Source: Ga0077527 sp021300125
GTDB lineage: Bacteria; Pseudomonadota; Gammaproteobacteria; Burkholderiales; SG8-41
Reading direction: 5' to 3'
DNA: 64,000 nucleotides
Assembly (NCBI GenBank): GCA_046339595.1
Contig: JBKDUF010000027.1
Coordinates: 1-64,000 of the forward strand
Made by a program: the position numbers and the translations under genes. Positions 17,005-25,617 of this stretch are shown one piece after another. How positions within the stretch are numbered: the stretch's first letter is position 1; each line of letters begins with the position of its first letter. The notes below the pieces were generated by a model that saw only the letters and a list, made by a program, of their open reading frames with translations, was not told the origin of the DNA and searched no databases.

Positions 17005-18162
17005 ATGGATTTCCGTTTCACCGAGCAGCAGGACATGTTCCGCGACAGTGTGCTGGCCTTTGCCCGCCGCGAGCTTTCTGACGGCGCGCTGGAGCGCGCG
17101 CACAGCGCGCAGTTTCCGCATGAAGTGGCGAAGAAAATGGCCGAGGCCGGACTGCTCGGCATCACCATTCCCGAAAAGGACGGCGGTGGCGGCGGCACGC
17201 TGATGGATGCGGTGATCGCGATTGAAAGCGTGGCCACGGTCTGTCCGCGCAGCGCCGACGTGATCCAGGAAGGCAACTTCGGCGCGATCCGCGTGCTCGC
17301 ACACTTTGCCAATGACGACCAGAAACAGCGCTACCTTGCACCGATCCTGAAGGGCGAGGAGGTGATTGCGGTGGCGATGACCGAACCCGAGGCGGGCTCG
17401 GCGACCACCGATCTCGTCACCAGCGCCACGCCGGATGGTGCCGGCTACCGCATCAACGGCCGCAAGGTGTTTCCGAATCCGCATGCCGACCAGTACCTGG
17501 TCTATGTGCGCTACGGCCCGGGTGTCGGCGGCATCGGCTCGGTGATGCTGCGCCGGACCGCGCCGGGTTTCAGCACTGGCAAGCCGTCGAAGTTCATGTC
17601 CGGCAACGATTGGGCCACGCTCTATTTCGACAACGTCTATGTGCCGCCCGAGGATGTGCTGCTCGGTCCCGGCGGCTTCAAGAAGCAGATCGCCGGTTTC
17701 AATGCCGAGCGCATCGGCAATGCCGCGCGCTCGCTGGCCTATGGCCGCTACTGCTACACGCTGGCGCGCGATTACGCGATGAACCGCAAGCAGTTCGGCC
17801 GCCCGCTGTGCGAGTTCCAGGGCCTGCAGTGGAAGTTCGCCGACATGAAAATGAAGCTCGAGGCGGCGCAGCTGCTCCTCTACCGCGCGGCGGTCAATGC
17901 CGACCGCGGTTTCCCGGCGCCGGACGAGACCACGGTGGCCAAGCTGATGTGCAACCAGGTCGGTTATGAAGTGGCCAACGAATCCATGCAGGTGATGGGC
18001 GGGCTGGGTTACACCCAGGAAACGCTGGTGGAATACTGCCTGCGCCGTTCCCGCGGCTGGATGCTCGCCGGTGGCTCGATCGAGATGATGAAAAACCGGC
18101 TGGCCGAGATCATTTTTGAACGGCGGTTTTCGCAACGGCCGCCCAAACCCGCAACCGCCTGA
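17005..18162 (+). CDS. Acyl-CoA dehydrogenase
   Basis: 385 residues from the ATG at 17005 (GGGAGGA upstream). It has the three-domain acyl-CoA dehydrogenase fold. The flavin segment AVAMTEPEAGSATTDL sits near residues 122-137, MNRKQFGRPLCEFQ near 260 and GGLGYTQETLVEY near 333. It introduces a 2,3 double bond into an acyl-CoA and passes electrons to electron-transfer flavoprotein; etfBA lie 6 kb downstream. It heads a run that continues with a Bug receptor, an NDP-forming acyl-CoA synthetase, a second Bug receptor and an MmgE/PrpD protein, which looks like one uptake-and-degradation operon for an organic acid. Confidence 0.9.
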   Translation: MDFRFTEQQDMFRDSVLAFARRELSDGALERAHSAQFPHEVAKKMAEAGLLGITIPEKDGGGGGTLMDAVIAIESVATVCPRSADVIQEGNFGAIRVLAHFANDDQKQRYLAPILKGEEVIAVAMTEPEAGSATTDLVTSATPDGAGYRINGRKVFPNPHADQYLVYVRYGPGVGGIGSVMLRRTAPGFSTGKPSKFMSGNDWATLYFDNVYVPPEDVLLGPGGFKKQIAGFNAERIGNAARSLAYGRYCYTLARDYAMNRKQFGRPLCEFQGLQWKFADMKMKLEAAQLLLYRAAVNADRGFPAPDETTVAKLMCNQVGYEVANESMQVMGGLGYTQETLVEYCLRRSRGWMLAGGSIEMMKNRLAEIIFERRFSQRPPKPATA

Positions 18163-18191
18163 GCGCCGCAGAGCGCAGGGCAAGGAGGAGC

Positions 18192-19187
18192 ATGATGCGT
18201 TTGCATTGGAAACGGTGCGCCGCCGGCGCAGCCGTGATGGCCTCAGTGCTGGCCCTGCCGCTGGCCGCGCTGGCCCAGCAGGCCGGCGCCTATCCCAGCC
18301 GCCCGATCCGCATGGTGATGCCGGTCCCGCCGGGCGGGCCGACGGACATCCTCGGACGGCTGCTCGCGCAGCGGCTCACCGAATCGATGGGCCAGAATGT
18401 GCTGGTGGACAACCGCGCCGGTGGCGGCGGCGCCATCGGCGGCCAGGTGGCGGCGAAGTCGCCGCCCGATGGCTACACGCTGTTCCTCGGCGGCATCACC
18501 ACGCTGGCTACCGGTCCGTTCCTGCACAAGAACCTCGGCTTTGATCCGCTGAAGGATTTCCAGACGGTGACGCAGACCACGCTGCAGCCGCTGATGCTGA
18601 TGACGCATCCCACGCTGCCGGTGAAAAGCGTGAAGGAATTTGTTGCGCTGGCGCGCAAGCGCCCGGGCGAGATCAATTACGCAACCTCGGGCCCCGCCGG
18701 CTCGGGCCACCTCGCCGGTGAGCTGTTCAATTTCCAGCTGCAGCTCAAGCTGGTGCATGTGCCTTACAAGGGCGCGCCGCCGGCGCTGCAGGATCTCAGC
18801 TCAGGCCAGGTGCAGTCCATGTTCGGCACCATGCTTGCCGCGGTGCCGATCGTGCGCAACGGCCGCGTGCGCGCGCTGGCGGTCACCGGCCCCAAGCGCT
18901 CGATTGCGCTGCCCGAGGTGCCGACCTTTGCCGAAAGCGGGTTTCCGCAGTACGACGCCAGTTCCTGGAACGGCATCCTAGTGCCCACCGGCACGCCGCG
19001 GCCGATCATTGACCGCCTGCATGTCGAGCTGGTGAAAATCCTGAAGGATCCCAAGGTGCTTGAGCGCCTGATCAATGACGGCCCGGTGGCGATCGGCAAC
19101 ACGCCCGAGGAGTTCACCGCCTTCATCCGCAGCGAGCAGGCGAAGTGGAGCAAGGTGATCAAGGCTGCGGACATCAAGATCGAATGA
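18192..19187 (+). CDS. Bug-family tripartite tricarboxylate transporter substrate-binding protein (1)
   Basis: 331 residues. A signal peptide of about 29 residues ends LAALAQQ. The mature protein has the Bug/TctC hallmarks: YPSRPIRMVMPVPPGGPTD at the N-terminus, the ligand-loop region KSPPDGYTL and ATSGPAGSGHLAGELF. These periplasmic Venus-flytrap proteins bind carboxylates or nicotinate-like compounds and are greatly expanded in Burkholderiales. No TctA/TctB membrane genes are nearby, as is usual for orphan Bug genes. The start can be the ATG at 18192 or 18195; the SD GGAGGAG is close to both. Confidence 0.9.
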   Translation: MMRLHWKRCAAGAAVMASVLALPLAALAQQAGAYPSRPIRMVMPVPPGGPTDILGRLLAQRLTESMGQNVLVDNRAGGGGAIGGQVAAKSPPDGYTLFLGGITTLATGPFLHKNLGFDPLKDFQTVTQTTLQPLMLMTHPTLPVKSVKEFVALARKRPGEINYATSGPAGSGHLAGELFNFQLQLKLVHVPYKGAPPALQDLSSGQVQSMFGTMLAAVPIVRNGRVRALAVTGPKRSIALPEVPTFAESGFPQYDASSWNGILVPTGTPRPIIDRLHVELVKILKDPKVLERLINDGPVAIGNTPEEFTAFIRSEQAKWSKVIKAADIKIE

Positions 19188-19215
19188 CCGGACATGGCAT
19201 GAGGACTGCAACACG

Positions 19216-21306
19216 ATGAGCAACGCCGAAGACCGCCTGGCCCTGGGTCGGGCCCTGTTTTCCCCGAGGACGGTGGCACTGGTAGGGGCCTCGGCCGATG
19301 CCAAGAAACTCGCTTCGCGGCCGCAGCGCGTGCTGCGCAAGCACGGCTTTGACGGCACCATCATCCCGATCAATCCGGGGCGCGATGACATCAACGGCGA
19401 CAAGGCGTACCCGGACATCCGTTCGGTGCCGCAGAAGATCGACCACGCCTTCATCATGGTGCCGGCCAAGGCCGTGCCCGGCGTGATCGAGGACTGCGCC
19501 GCGGCTGGCGTGAAGGCGGCGACGATTTTTTCCGCGGGCTTTGCCGAGACCGGCGAGGAGGGCATGCGCATGCAGCGGCGCATGGTCGAGACCGCGCGTG
19601 CCGCCGGCGTGCGCCTGATCGGACCCAACTGCCTGGGCATCGCCAACGTCACCGGCCACACCGTGCTCTCGGCCAATGCCGTGCTGGAGAGCGAGACGCT
19701 GGTGCCGGGCCACCTGAGCCTGGTGTCGCAGAGCGGCTCGATGATGGGCGGCACGGTGTCGCGGGCGCAGGAGCGCGGCCTCGGCTTCTCGAAAATGGTG
19801 TCGGTCGGCAACGAATGCGATGTCGGCGTCGGCGAGATCGTCGATTGCATGGTCGATGACCCCGACACGAAATGCATCCTGCTCTTTCTCGAGGCGTTCC
19901 GCGATGCGCCGCGGCTGGGGGCTGCCGCGCGCCGTGCCTTCGAACTTGGCAAGCCGGTGATCGCGTTCAAGCTCGGCCGCTCGGCGGTGGGGCGCGAGAT
20001 CGCCACCACGCACACCGGCGCGATTGCCGGCGCCGATGATGTGGCGGAGGCGTTTTTCCGGGACCACGGCATCATCCGCGTGAAGACGTATGAAGCCCTG
20101 TTCGAGACGCCGCAGCTGGTGATGGGCTTCAAGCCGCCCAGGGGCAAGCGCGTGGCGATTTTCACGGGCACCGGCGGTGCTGCCGCGATGGTGGTGGACC
20201 AGCTCGGGCTTGCCGGCATTGCGGTGGTGCCGCCGCCGCAGACGGTGATTGACGAGCTCGCGGGCAAGAACATCCATATCAACGATGCCCCGCTGACCGA
20301 CCTGCCGATGGGTCGCGCCGAGGGCGATGTCTATCCGACGATCATCCATGCGCTGGAGCGCTCGGACCATTGCGATGCCATCGTCGCGGTGCAGGGTTCG
20401 ACCGCCACGCTGAAGCCGGATTCGGTGCGTGAGCGCATTCTCAATGCCGGGCGCGTGGCCAAGCCGCTGGCGAGCTTCCTCGGGCCGGCGGCGAACGAGG
20501 CGCTGCACATCCTGCAGCGCGGCGGTGCCGCGGCCTTCCGCACGCCCGAGGCCTGTGCCGATGCGGTGCGCGCCTACTGCGAGTGGCGCGCGCCGTCGCT
20601 GCATCCCGCGCCGGATGCGGCGCTGCGCGAAACGCTGGCGGCGGGTCTCAAGGCGCAGGCCGGCCGGCCTTTCAATGAACACGAAGCCTCGCGCTTCCTC
20701 GGCCTGCTCGGCATTCCATTCGCGCCCGCGCAGGTGGTGCAGGATGGCCGCGCAGCGGTGACCACCGGTTTTCCGGCGGTCGCGAAAATCCTCTCCGCCG
20801 ACATTCCGCACAAGACCGAGGCCGGCGGCGTGGTGCTCAACATTGCCGATGCGGCGCAGCTCAAAACCGAGGTGGACGGCATGCTCGCGCGCATCCGCAA
20901 GGCGATGCCGCAGGCCAAACTCGACGGCGTGCTGGTGCAGCGCATGGCGCGCGGCATTGCCGAAGTCATTGTCGGTTTCCGCCGCGACCGCGATGCCGGA
21001 CCGCTGGTGATGGTGGGCGTCGGCGGCAGCCTCGCCGAACTCGGCGGCGGCCATGCGGTGCGCCTCGCCCCGGTGACGCTTGAGGTCGCGCGCGAAATGA
21101 TTGACGAGGTCAAGGCGTTTGCGGTGCTGCGCGGTTACCGCAAGCAGCCGAAGGGCGACCTCGAGGCGCTGGCACGCGTGGTGCAGGCGCTGTCGCAACT
21201 CGCCGCGGCGGAGGCGGTGGCCGAGGCCGAAATCAATCCGCTGCTGGTGCAGGCCGACGGCGTGGTCGCCGTGGATGCGCTGGTGGCGCTGAAGCCGGAG
21301 GCCTGA
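19216..21306 (+). CDS. Acyl-CoA synthetase (NDP-forming), acetate-CoA ligase family
   Basis: 696 residues. The CoA-binding domain is first, then the CoA-ligase domain carrying the phosphohistidine His266 in TTHTGAIAGADD, then a C-terminal ATP-grasp domain (about 470-696, with AKILSADIPHKTEAGGVVLN). The enzyme activates a carboxylic acid to its CoA thioester with ATP giving ADP and phosphate. It sits between two Bug receptor genes and downstream of an acyl-CoA dehydrogenase, so it probably activates the acid these receptors bind. Confidence 0.9.
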   Translation: MSNAEDRLALGRALFSPRTVALVGASADAKKLASRPQRVLRKHGFDGTIIPINPGRDDINGDKAYPDIRSVPQKIDHAFIMVPAKAVPGVIEDCAAAGVKAATIFSAGFAETGEEGMRMQRRMVETARAAGVRLIGPNCLGIANVTGHTVLSANAVLESETLVPGHLSLVSQSGSMMGGTVSRAQERGLGFSKMVSVGNECDVGVGEIVDCMVDDPDTKCILLFLEAFRDAPRLGAAARRAFELGKPVIAFKLGRSAVGREIATTHTGAIAGADDVAEAFFRDHGIIRVKTYEALFETPQLVMGFKPPRGKRVAIFTGTGGAAAMVVDQLGLAGIAVVPPPQTVIDELAGKNIHINDAPLTDLPMGRAEGDVYPTIIHALERSDHCDAIVAVQGSTATLKPDSVRERILNAGRVAKPLASFLGPAANEALHILQRGGAAAFRTPEACADAVRAYCEWRAPSLHPAPDAALRETLAAGLKAQAGRPFNEHEASRFLGLLGIPFAPAQVVQDGRAAVTTGFPAVAKILSADIPHKTEAGGVVLNIADAAQLKTEVDGMLARIRKAMPQAKLDGVLVQRMARGIAEVIVGFRRDRDAGPLVMVGVGGSLAELGGGHAVRLAPVTLEVAREMIDEVKAFAVLRGYRKQPKGDLEALARVVQALSQLAAAEAVAEAEINPLLVQADGVVAVDALVALKPEA

Positions 21307-21309
21307 GCC

Positions 21310-22254
21310 ATGCGCGCGCTGTGGATGCTGTCGCTGTTCTGTGTGGCCGGCACCGCCGCAGCGCAGGGCGCCTATCCGGTGAAGCCGGTGCGTTTCATTT
21401 CGCCATTCGCGCCCGGCGGCGGCACCGATACCGTGGCGCGTGCGCTGGCGCAGCGCATGGGCGATGCGCTGGGCAAGACCTTCATCGTGGACAACCGGCC
21501 AGGCGCCGAAGGCATCATCGGCACCGAGCTCGGCGCCAAGTCGCCGCCCGACGGCTACACGCTGCTGGTGGCCAACCTCGGCACGCTGGCGATCAATCCC
21601 AACCTGCGCAAGGTGCCCTATGACCCGCTGCGCGATTTTGCGCCGGTGATCCAGACCACGTCGTCCTCGACCGTGCTGGTGGTGCATCCCTCGCTGCCGG
21701 CGAAATCGGTGCGCGACCTGGTGGCGCTGGCACGGGCCAAGCCGCTCAATTACGGCGCGAGCTCTTCGGCGACCTTCCTGCCGATGGAAATGCTCAAGCA
21801 GATGGCCAAGTTCGAGATGACCCATGTGCCGTACAAGGGCACAGGGCCGGCGCTGACCGGCATCCTCAGCGGCGAAGTGCAGGCGATGTTCGGCGGTGCG
21901 ATCAACACCGTGCCGCAGGTGCGCAGCGGCAAGCTGCGCGCGCTGGCCGTGGCCGGCGACCGCCGTGCGCGGGCCTTGCCTGATGTGCCGACGGTGGCCG
22001 AGTCGGGTTTTCCCGGTTACGAGGCCAACAGCTGGAACGGCATCGTTGCGCCGGCCGGCACCCCGCGCGCGATCGTGGCGCGGCTCAATGGCGAGATGCT
22101 GAAAATCCTCGCGCTGAAAGAGGTGGTGGATTACATGACCGCCGATGGTGCCGAACCCGCAGGCAACACGCCCGAGCATTTCGGCAGCTATATCCGCAGC
22201 GAACACGCCAAGTGGCAGCGCGTGATCCGCGACGCGATGATCGCCTCGCAGTAA
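21310..22254 (+). CDS. Bug-family tripartite tricarboxylate transporter substrate-binding protein (2)
   Basis: 314 residues with a short signal peptide (cleavage after GTAAA). Bug hallmarks are YPVKPVRFISPFAPGGGTDT, KSPPDGYTLL and YGASSSATFLPMEML. It starts 3 bases after the acyl-CoA synthetase stop, so the two are translationally close. It is a paralogue of the receptor at 18192; their ligand loops differ, suggesting two related substrates or a recent divergence. Confidence 0.9.
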   Translation: MRALWMLSLFCVAGTAAAQGAYPVKPVRFISPFAPGGGTDTVARALAQRMGDALGKTFIVDNRPGAEGIIGTELGAKSPPDGYTLLVANLGTLAINPNLRKVPYDPLRDFAPVIQTTSSSTVLVVHPSLPAKSVRDLVALARAKPLNYGASSSATFLPMEMLKQMAKFEMTHVPYKGTGPALTGILSGEVQAMFGGAINTVPQVRSGKLRALAVAGDRRARALPDVPTVAESGFPGYEANSWNGIVAPAGTPRAIVARLNGEMLKILALKEVVDYMTADGAEPAGNTPEHFGSYIRSEHAKWQRVIRDAMIASQ

Positions 22255-22286
22255 AAATATTATTCAATTAAATCAAATACTTATAT
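22253..22286. repeat. AT-rich boundary element E2
   Basis: AT-rich stretch running from the stop of the second Bug gene into the start codon of the MmgE/PrpD gene. On the minus strand it contains ATAAGTATTTGATTTAATTG; the TAAGTATTTGATTT part recurs in element E3. No Shine-Dalgarno sequence precedes the ATG. Confidence 0.5.
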
Positions 22287-23673
22287 GAAACCATCCGCAG
22301 CGGCCATTGACCCCCACGCCGAAGCCGCCAGCCGCCGCCTGGCCGAGTATGTGGCCGCGAGCGATGTGGCGACGCTGCCGCCGCAGGCGATCCACGCCTT
22401 CCGCCGCGCGCTGCTGGATTACCTGACCTGCGCGATTGCCGGTTCGCGCATGGATTCCACCCGCATCGTGCTCGACTACCTGCAGTCCTGGGACCGTTCG
22501 ACCGAGGCTTCGGTGGTGGCGACACCGCATCGCCTGGCCGCGCCCAACGCTGCCTTCGTCAACGGTGCGGCAACCCATGCGCTGGATTTCGATGACGGCA
22601 TGACACGTGGCTCGGTGCATCCGGCGGGTTCGATTTTTCCGGCGCTGCTGGCGATGGCGGAGAAGCTGGGTTCTTCCGCGGATGACCTGATTGCCGCCGG
22701 TGTGGCCGCGTATGACGTGACGCTGCGCATCGCTTCCACCGTGCATCCGCATTCCTCGCGCCGCGGTTTCCACAACACGCCCACCGCCGGCGTGTTCGGC
22801 GCTGCGGCCGGTGCGGCGCGGCTGCTCAGGCTCGATGCGGCCGGGACCCTGAACGCGCTGGGGCTGGCCGGCAGTTTTTCCGGCGGGCTGCGCGCCTACC
22901 GGCAGGAAGGCGCCGACTTGAAGCGAATCCATCCCGGCAAGGCGGCGCGCGACGGTATCGTCTGCGCCGAACTCGCCGCGCGTGGCCTGACCGGCCCGGC
23001 GCAGGTGATCGAAGGCCGCTACGGTTTTGTGCAGGCGATCGCCGGCGGCGAGGCCGACTGGCCGCGGCTCACCGGCGCGCTGGGCGAGCGTTACGAAATC
23101 TGCGACGTCTATTTCAAGCCCTATCCGGCCTGCCGCCATTTCCATGCCGCGCTGGATGCGGTGCGCATCATCGGCCGCCGCACGCCGTTCAAGCCGGAGG
23201 AGGTGGCGGCGGTGAAGATCGGCATGTACGAGGCGGGCGCCGCCGGGCACGACCAGAAGACGGCGCAGACCCTGCTCGAAGCGCAGATGAGCGCGCCGGT
23301 GACCACCGCGCTGACCATGGCCTTCGGCAATGTCACGGTGCCGAGCTTCGAGCGCGCCAACCTCGAGCGCGAGGATGTGAAGCGGCTGGTCGAGGTGACC
23401 GAGGTCTATGTCGACGAGGAATGCGAGCGTATCTATCCGCGCCAGCGTTCGGGTGTGGCACAGGTGCGGCTGAAGGACGGCCGCGTGCTCGAGGAGCGCG
23501 TGCTCGATCCCAAGGGCGAGGGCGGCAATCCGATGAGCGACGCCGACCTCGCCGACAAGTTCGCCGCCAACAGCGCACCGCTGATCGGCGAGGCGCGCAG
23601 CCGCGCGCTGCTCGATACGGTGATGGCGCTTGCGCCCGGCGCGGATCCAGCGCCGCTCTTTCGCTGGTCCTGA
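22285..23673 (+). CDS. MmgE/PrpD family protein (second copy)
   Basis: 462 residues. The family signature region ALDFDDGMTRGSVHPAGSIF is near residues 97-116, followed by the HNTPTAGVFGAAAGAARLL segment. It is a distant paralogue of the gene at 1163. It is the last gene of the acyl-CoA dehydrogenase-Bug-synthetase-Bug run. Its start codon lies at the edge of an AT-rich element with no visible ribosome site, which is unusual here. It is probably a dehydratase or decarboxylase of a carboxylate. Confidence 0.86.
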   Translation: MKPSAAAIDPHAEAASRRLAEYVAASDVATLPPQAIHAFRRALLDYLTCAIAGSRMDSTRIVLDYLQSWDRSTEASVVATPHRLAAPNAAFVNGAATHALDFDDGMTRGSVHPAGSIFPALLAMAEKLGSSADDLIAAGVAAYDVTLRIASTVHPHSSRRGFHNTPTAGVFGAAAGAARLLRLDAAGTLNALGLAGSFSGGLRAYRQEGADLKRIHPGKAARDGIVCAELAARGLTGPAQVIEGRYGFVQAIAGGEADWPRLTGALGERYEICDVYFKPYPACRHFHAALDAVRIIGRRTPFKPEEVAAVKIGMYEAGAAGHDQKTAQTLLEAQMSAPVTTALTMAFGNVTVPSFERANLEREDVKRLVEVTEVYVDEECERIYPRQRSGVAQVRLKDGRVLEERVLDPKGEGGNPMSDADLADKFAANSAPLIGEARSRALLDTVMALAPGADPAPLFRWS

Positions 23674-23787
23674 GGCGGCCGCCGCAGATCGCCATAATGC
23701 GGTCGCGCGGCAGGATTTTCCGGTTCACCCGCGGGCCATCACAGGGACGAAGCCGGTCAGGACTGACCAGCATGTGGCGCTGCGCGG

Positions 23788-23816
23788 TTGGTCGGGCGCG
23801 GTCGATGCGGTAAAAT
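23788..23816 (+). promoter_or_regulatory. Putative sigma-70 promoter of etfBA
   Basis: TTGGTC (23788-23793) and TAAAAT (23811-23816) are separated by 17 bp. The transcript would start about 50 bp before the etfB ATG. Confidence 0.5.
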
Positions 23817-23874
23817 CCGGGGCTTGCACGGGCCGGTTCAGGCGTCGTGCACGAACCCCCAACGCGGAGTCCCC

Positions 23875-24624
23875 ATGAAGGTCCTGGTAACAGTCAAGCG
23901 CGTGATCGACCCGTATGTGAAGGTGCGCGTCAAATCCGACGGCAGCGGCGTTGAAACCGCCAACGTCAAGATGGCCATGAACCCGTTCTGCGAAATCGCC
24001 GTCGAGCAGGCGGTGCGCATGAAGGAGGCCGGCCTCGTCACCGAGATCGTCGCGCTGTCCATCGGCACCGCGCAGTCGCAGGAAACCCTGCGCACGGCGA
24101 TGGCGATGGGTGCCGACCGCGGCATCCTGGTCGAGGTCGCCGGCGAGGTGCAGCCGCTGGCCGTGGCCAAGGTGGTCAAGGCCATCGCCGACAAGGAACA
24201 GCCCAAGCTGGTGATCATGGGCAAGCAGGCGATCGACGACGATTCCAACCAGTCCGGCCAGATGACCGCCGCGCTGCTGGGCTGGCCGCAGTCGGCCTTC
24301 ACTTCCGCCATCGCCGTCAACGGCGACAGCGCCGAGGTGACGCGCGAGATCGACGGCGGCCTCGAGAAGATGAGCATCAAGCTGCCGGCGGTGGTGACCA
24401 CCGACCTGCGCCTCAATGAGCCGCGCTATGTCACGCTGCCCAACATCATGAAGGCGAAGAAAAAGCCGCTCGAAGTGGTGAAGCCCGAGGCGCTGGGCGT
24501 GGATGTCGCGCCGCGCTTGAAGACGCTGAAGGTGGAAGAGCCGCCCAAGCGCAGTGCCGGCGTCAAAGTGGCCGACGTGGCCGAGCTCGTCGCCAAACTC
24601 AAGAATGAAGCGAGGGTAATCTGA
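23875..24624 (+). CDS. etfB: Electron transfer flavoprotein, beta subunit
   Basis: 249 residues from the ATG at 23875 (MKVLVTVKRV is the family start). Conserved features are NPFCEIAVEQAVRMKE (about 38-53) and the signature DLRLNEPRYVTLPNIMKAKKK near 177-197. The beta subunit binds AMP and, with EtfA, carries electrons from acyl-CoA dehydrogenases to the quinone pool. The stop codon overlaps the etfA start by one base. Confidence 0.96.
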   Translation: MKVLVTVKRVIDPYVKVRVKSDGSGVETANVKMAMNPFCEIAVEQAVRMKEAGLVTEIVALSIGTAQSQETLRTAMAMGADRGILVEVAGEVQPLAVAKVVKAIADKEQPKLVIMGKQAIDDDSNQSGQMTAALLGWPQSAFTSAIAVNGDSAEVTREIDGGLEKMSIKLPAVVTTDLRLNEPRYVTLPNIMKAKKKPLEVVKPEALGVDVAPRLKTLKVEEPPKRSAGVKVADVAELVAKLKNEARVI

Positions 24625-25550
24625 TGGCGATCCTGGTCATTGCCGAACACGACGGCAAACAACTCAAGCCCGGCACCACCAACACGGTCACCGCCGCGGC
24701 GAAAATCGGCGGCGACCTCACGGTGCTCGTTGCCGGCAGCGGCTGCGCCGAGGCGGCGCAGGCGGCTGCAAAAATCGCCGGCGTGGGCAAGGTGCTGCTG
24801 GCCGATGCCGCGCAGTATGCCGGCAGCGCCGCGGAGAACCTGGCCGCGCTGGTGCAGGGCATCGCCGGCAATTACAGCCACATCCTTGCGCCGGCCACCG
24901 GCTACGGCAAGAACTTCATGCCGCGCCTGGCCGCGCTGCTCGACGTGCAGCAGATCTCCGACATCAGCGCGGTGGTCTCGCCCGATACCTTCGTGCGGCC
25001 GATCTATGCCGGCAACGCGATGGCGACGGTGCAGTCGGCCGACAAGGTCAAGGTCATCACCGTACGCGCCACCGGCTTCGATGCCGCGGGCGAGGGTGGC
25101 TCGGCCGCGGTGGAGAACCTCGCTGCCGGTCCCGACACCGGCCTGTCGAAATTCAACGGCCAGGAACTGTCGAAGTCCGACCGCCCCGAGCTCACTGCGG
25201 CGCGCATCATCGTCTCCGGCGGCCGCGGCATGGGCAGCGGCGAGAACTTCAAGATCCTGGAAGCGCTGGCCGACAAGCTGGGCGCCGCGGTCGGCGCCTC
25301 GCGCGCCGCGGTGGATTCCGGCTTCGTGCCCAACGACTACCAGGTCGGCCAGACCGGCAAGATCGTCGCCCCGGAGCTGTACATCGCCGTCGGCATTTCC
25401 GGCGCGATCCAGCATCTCGCCGGCATGAAGGACAGCAAGGTCATCATCGCGATCAACAAGGATCCGGAAGCGCCGATCTTCGCGGTCGCCAACTACTGGC
25501 TGGTCGAGGATCTGTTCAAGGCGGTGCCGGAGTTCACGGCCTCGCTCTGA
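24624..25550 (+). CDS. etfA: Electron transfer flavoprotein, alpha subunit
   Basis: 308 residues. The C-terminal FAD domain shows SGGRGMGSGENFKILE (about 194-209) and QVGQTGKIVAPELYIAVGIS (near 236-255). The start overlaps the etfB stop (TGATG-type coupling). A terminator follows and then another acyl-CoA dehydrogenase, a likely electron donor. Confidence 0.96.
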   Translation: MAILVIAEHDGKQLKPGTTNTVTAAAKIGGDLTVLVAGSGCAEAAQAAAKIAGVGKVLLADAAQYAGSAAENLAALVQGIAGNYSHILAPATGYGKNFMPRLAALLDVQQISDISAVVSPDTFVRPIYAGNAMATVQSADKVKVITVRATGFDAAGEGGSAAVENLAAGPDTGLSKFNGQELSKSDRPELTAARIIVSGGRGMGSGENFKILEALADKLGAAVGASRAAVDSGFVPNDYQVGQTGKIVAPELYIAVGISGAIQHLAGMKDSKVIIAINKDPEAPIFAVANYWLVEDLFKAVPEFTASL

Positions 25551-25573
25551 ACGGCAGGGGCTGGAGTAACATC

Positions 25574-25606
25574 AAAGGGCGCCTGAACGGCGCCCTTTGT
25601 TTTTGA
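25574..25606 (+). terminator. Terminator after etfA
   Basis: The stem AAAGGGCGCC/GGCGCCCTTT has a 5-base loop and is followed by GTTTTTG. It overlaps the ribosome-site region of the next gene, so read-through may feed the acyl-CoA dehydrogenase. Confidence 0.85.
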
Positions 25607-25617
25607 GGAGCCTTGCG

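Noticed and set aside
19174..22206. Very long minus-strand frame of about 1010 codons
   Set aside because: It lies opposite three well-supported plus-strand genes (Bug, acyl-CoA synthetase, Bug). Long antisense frames are common in GC-rich DNA; its composition (His/Arg/Ala-rich) is typical of such shadows.
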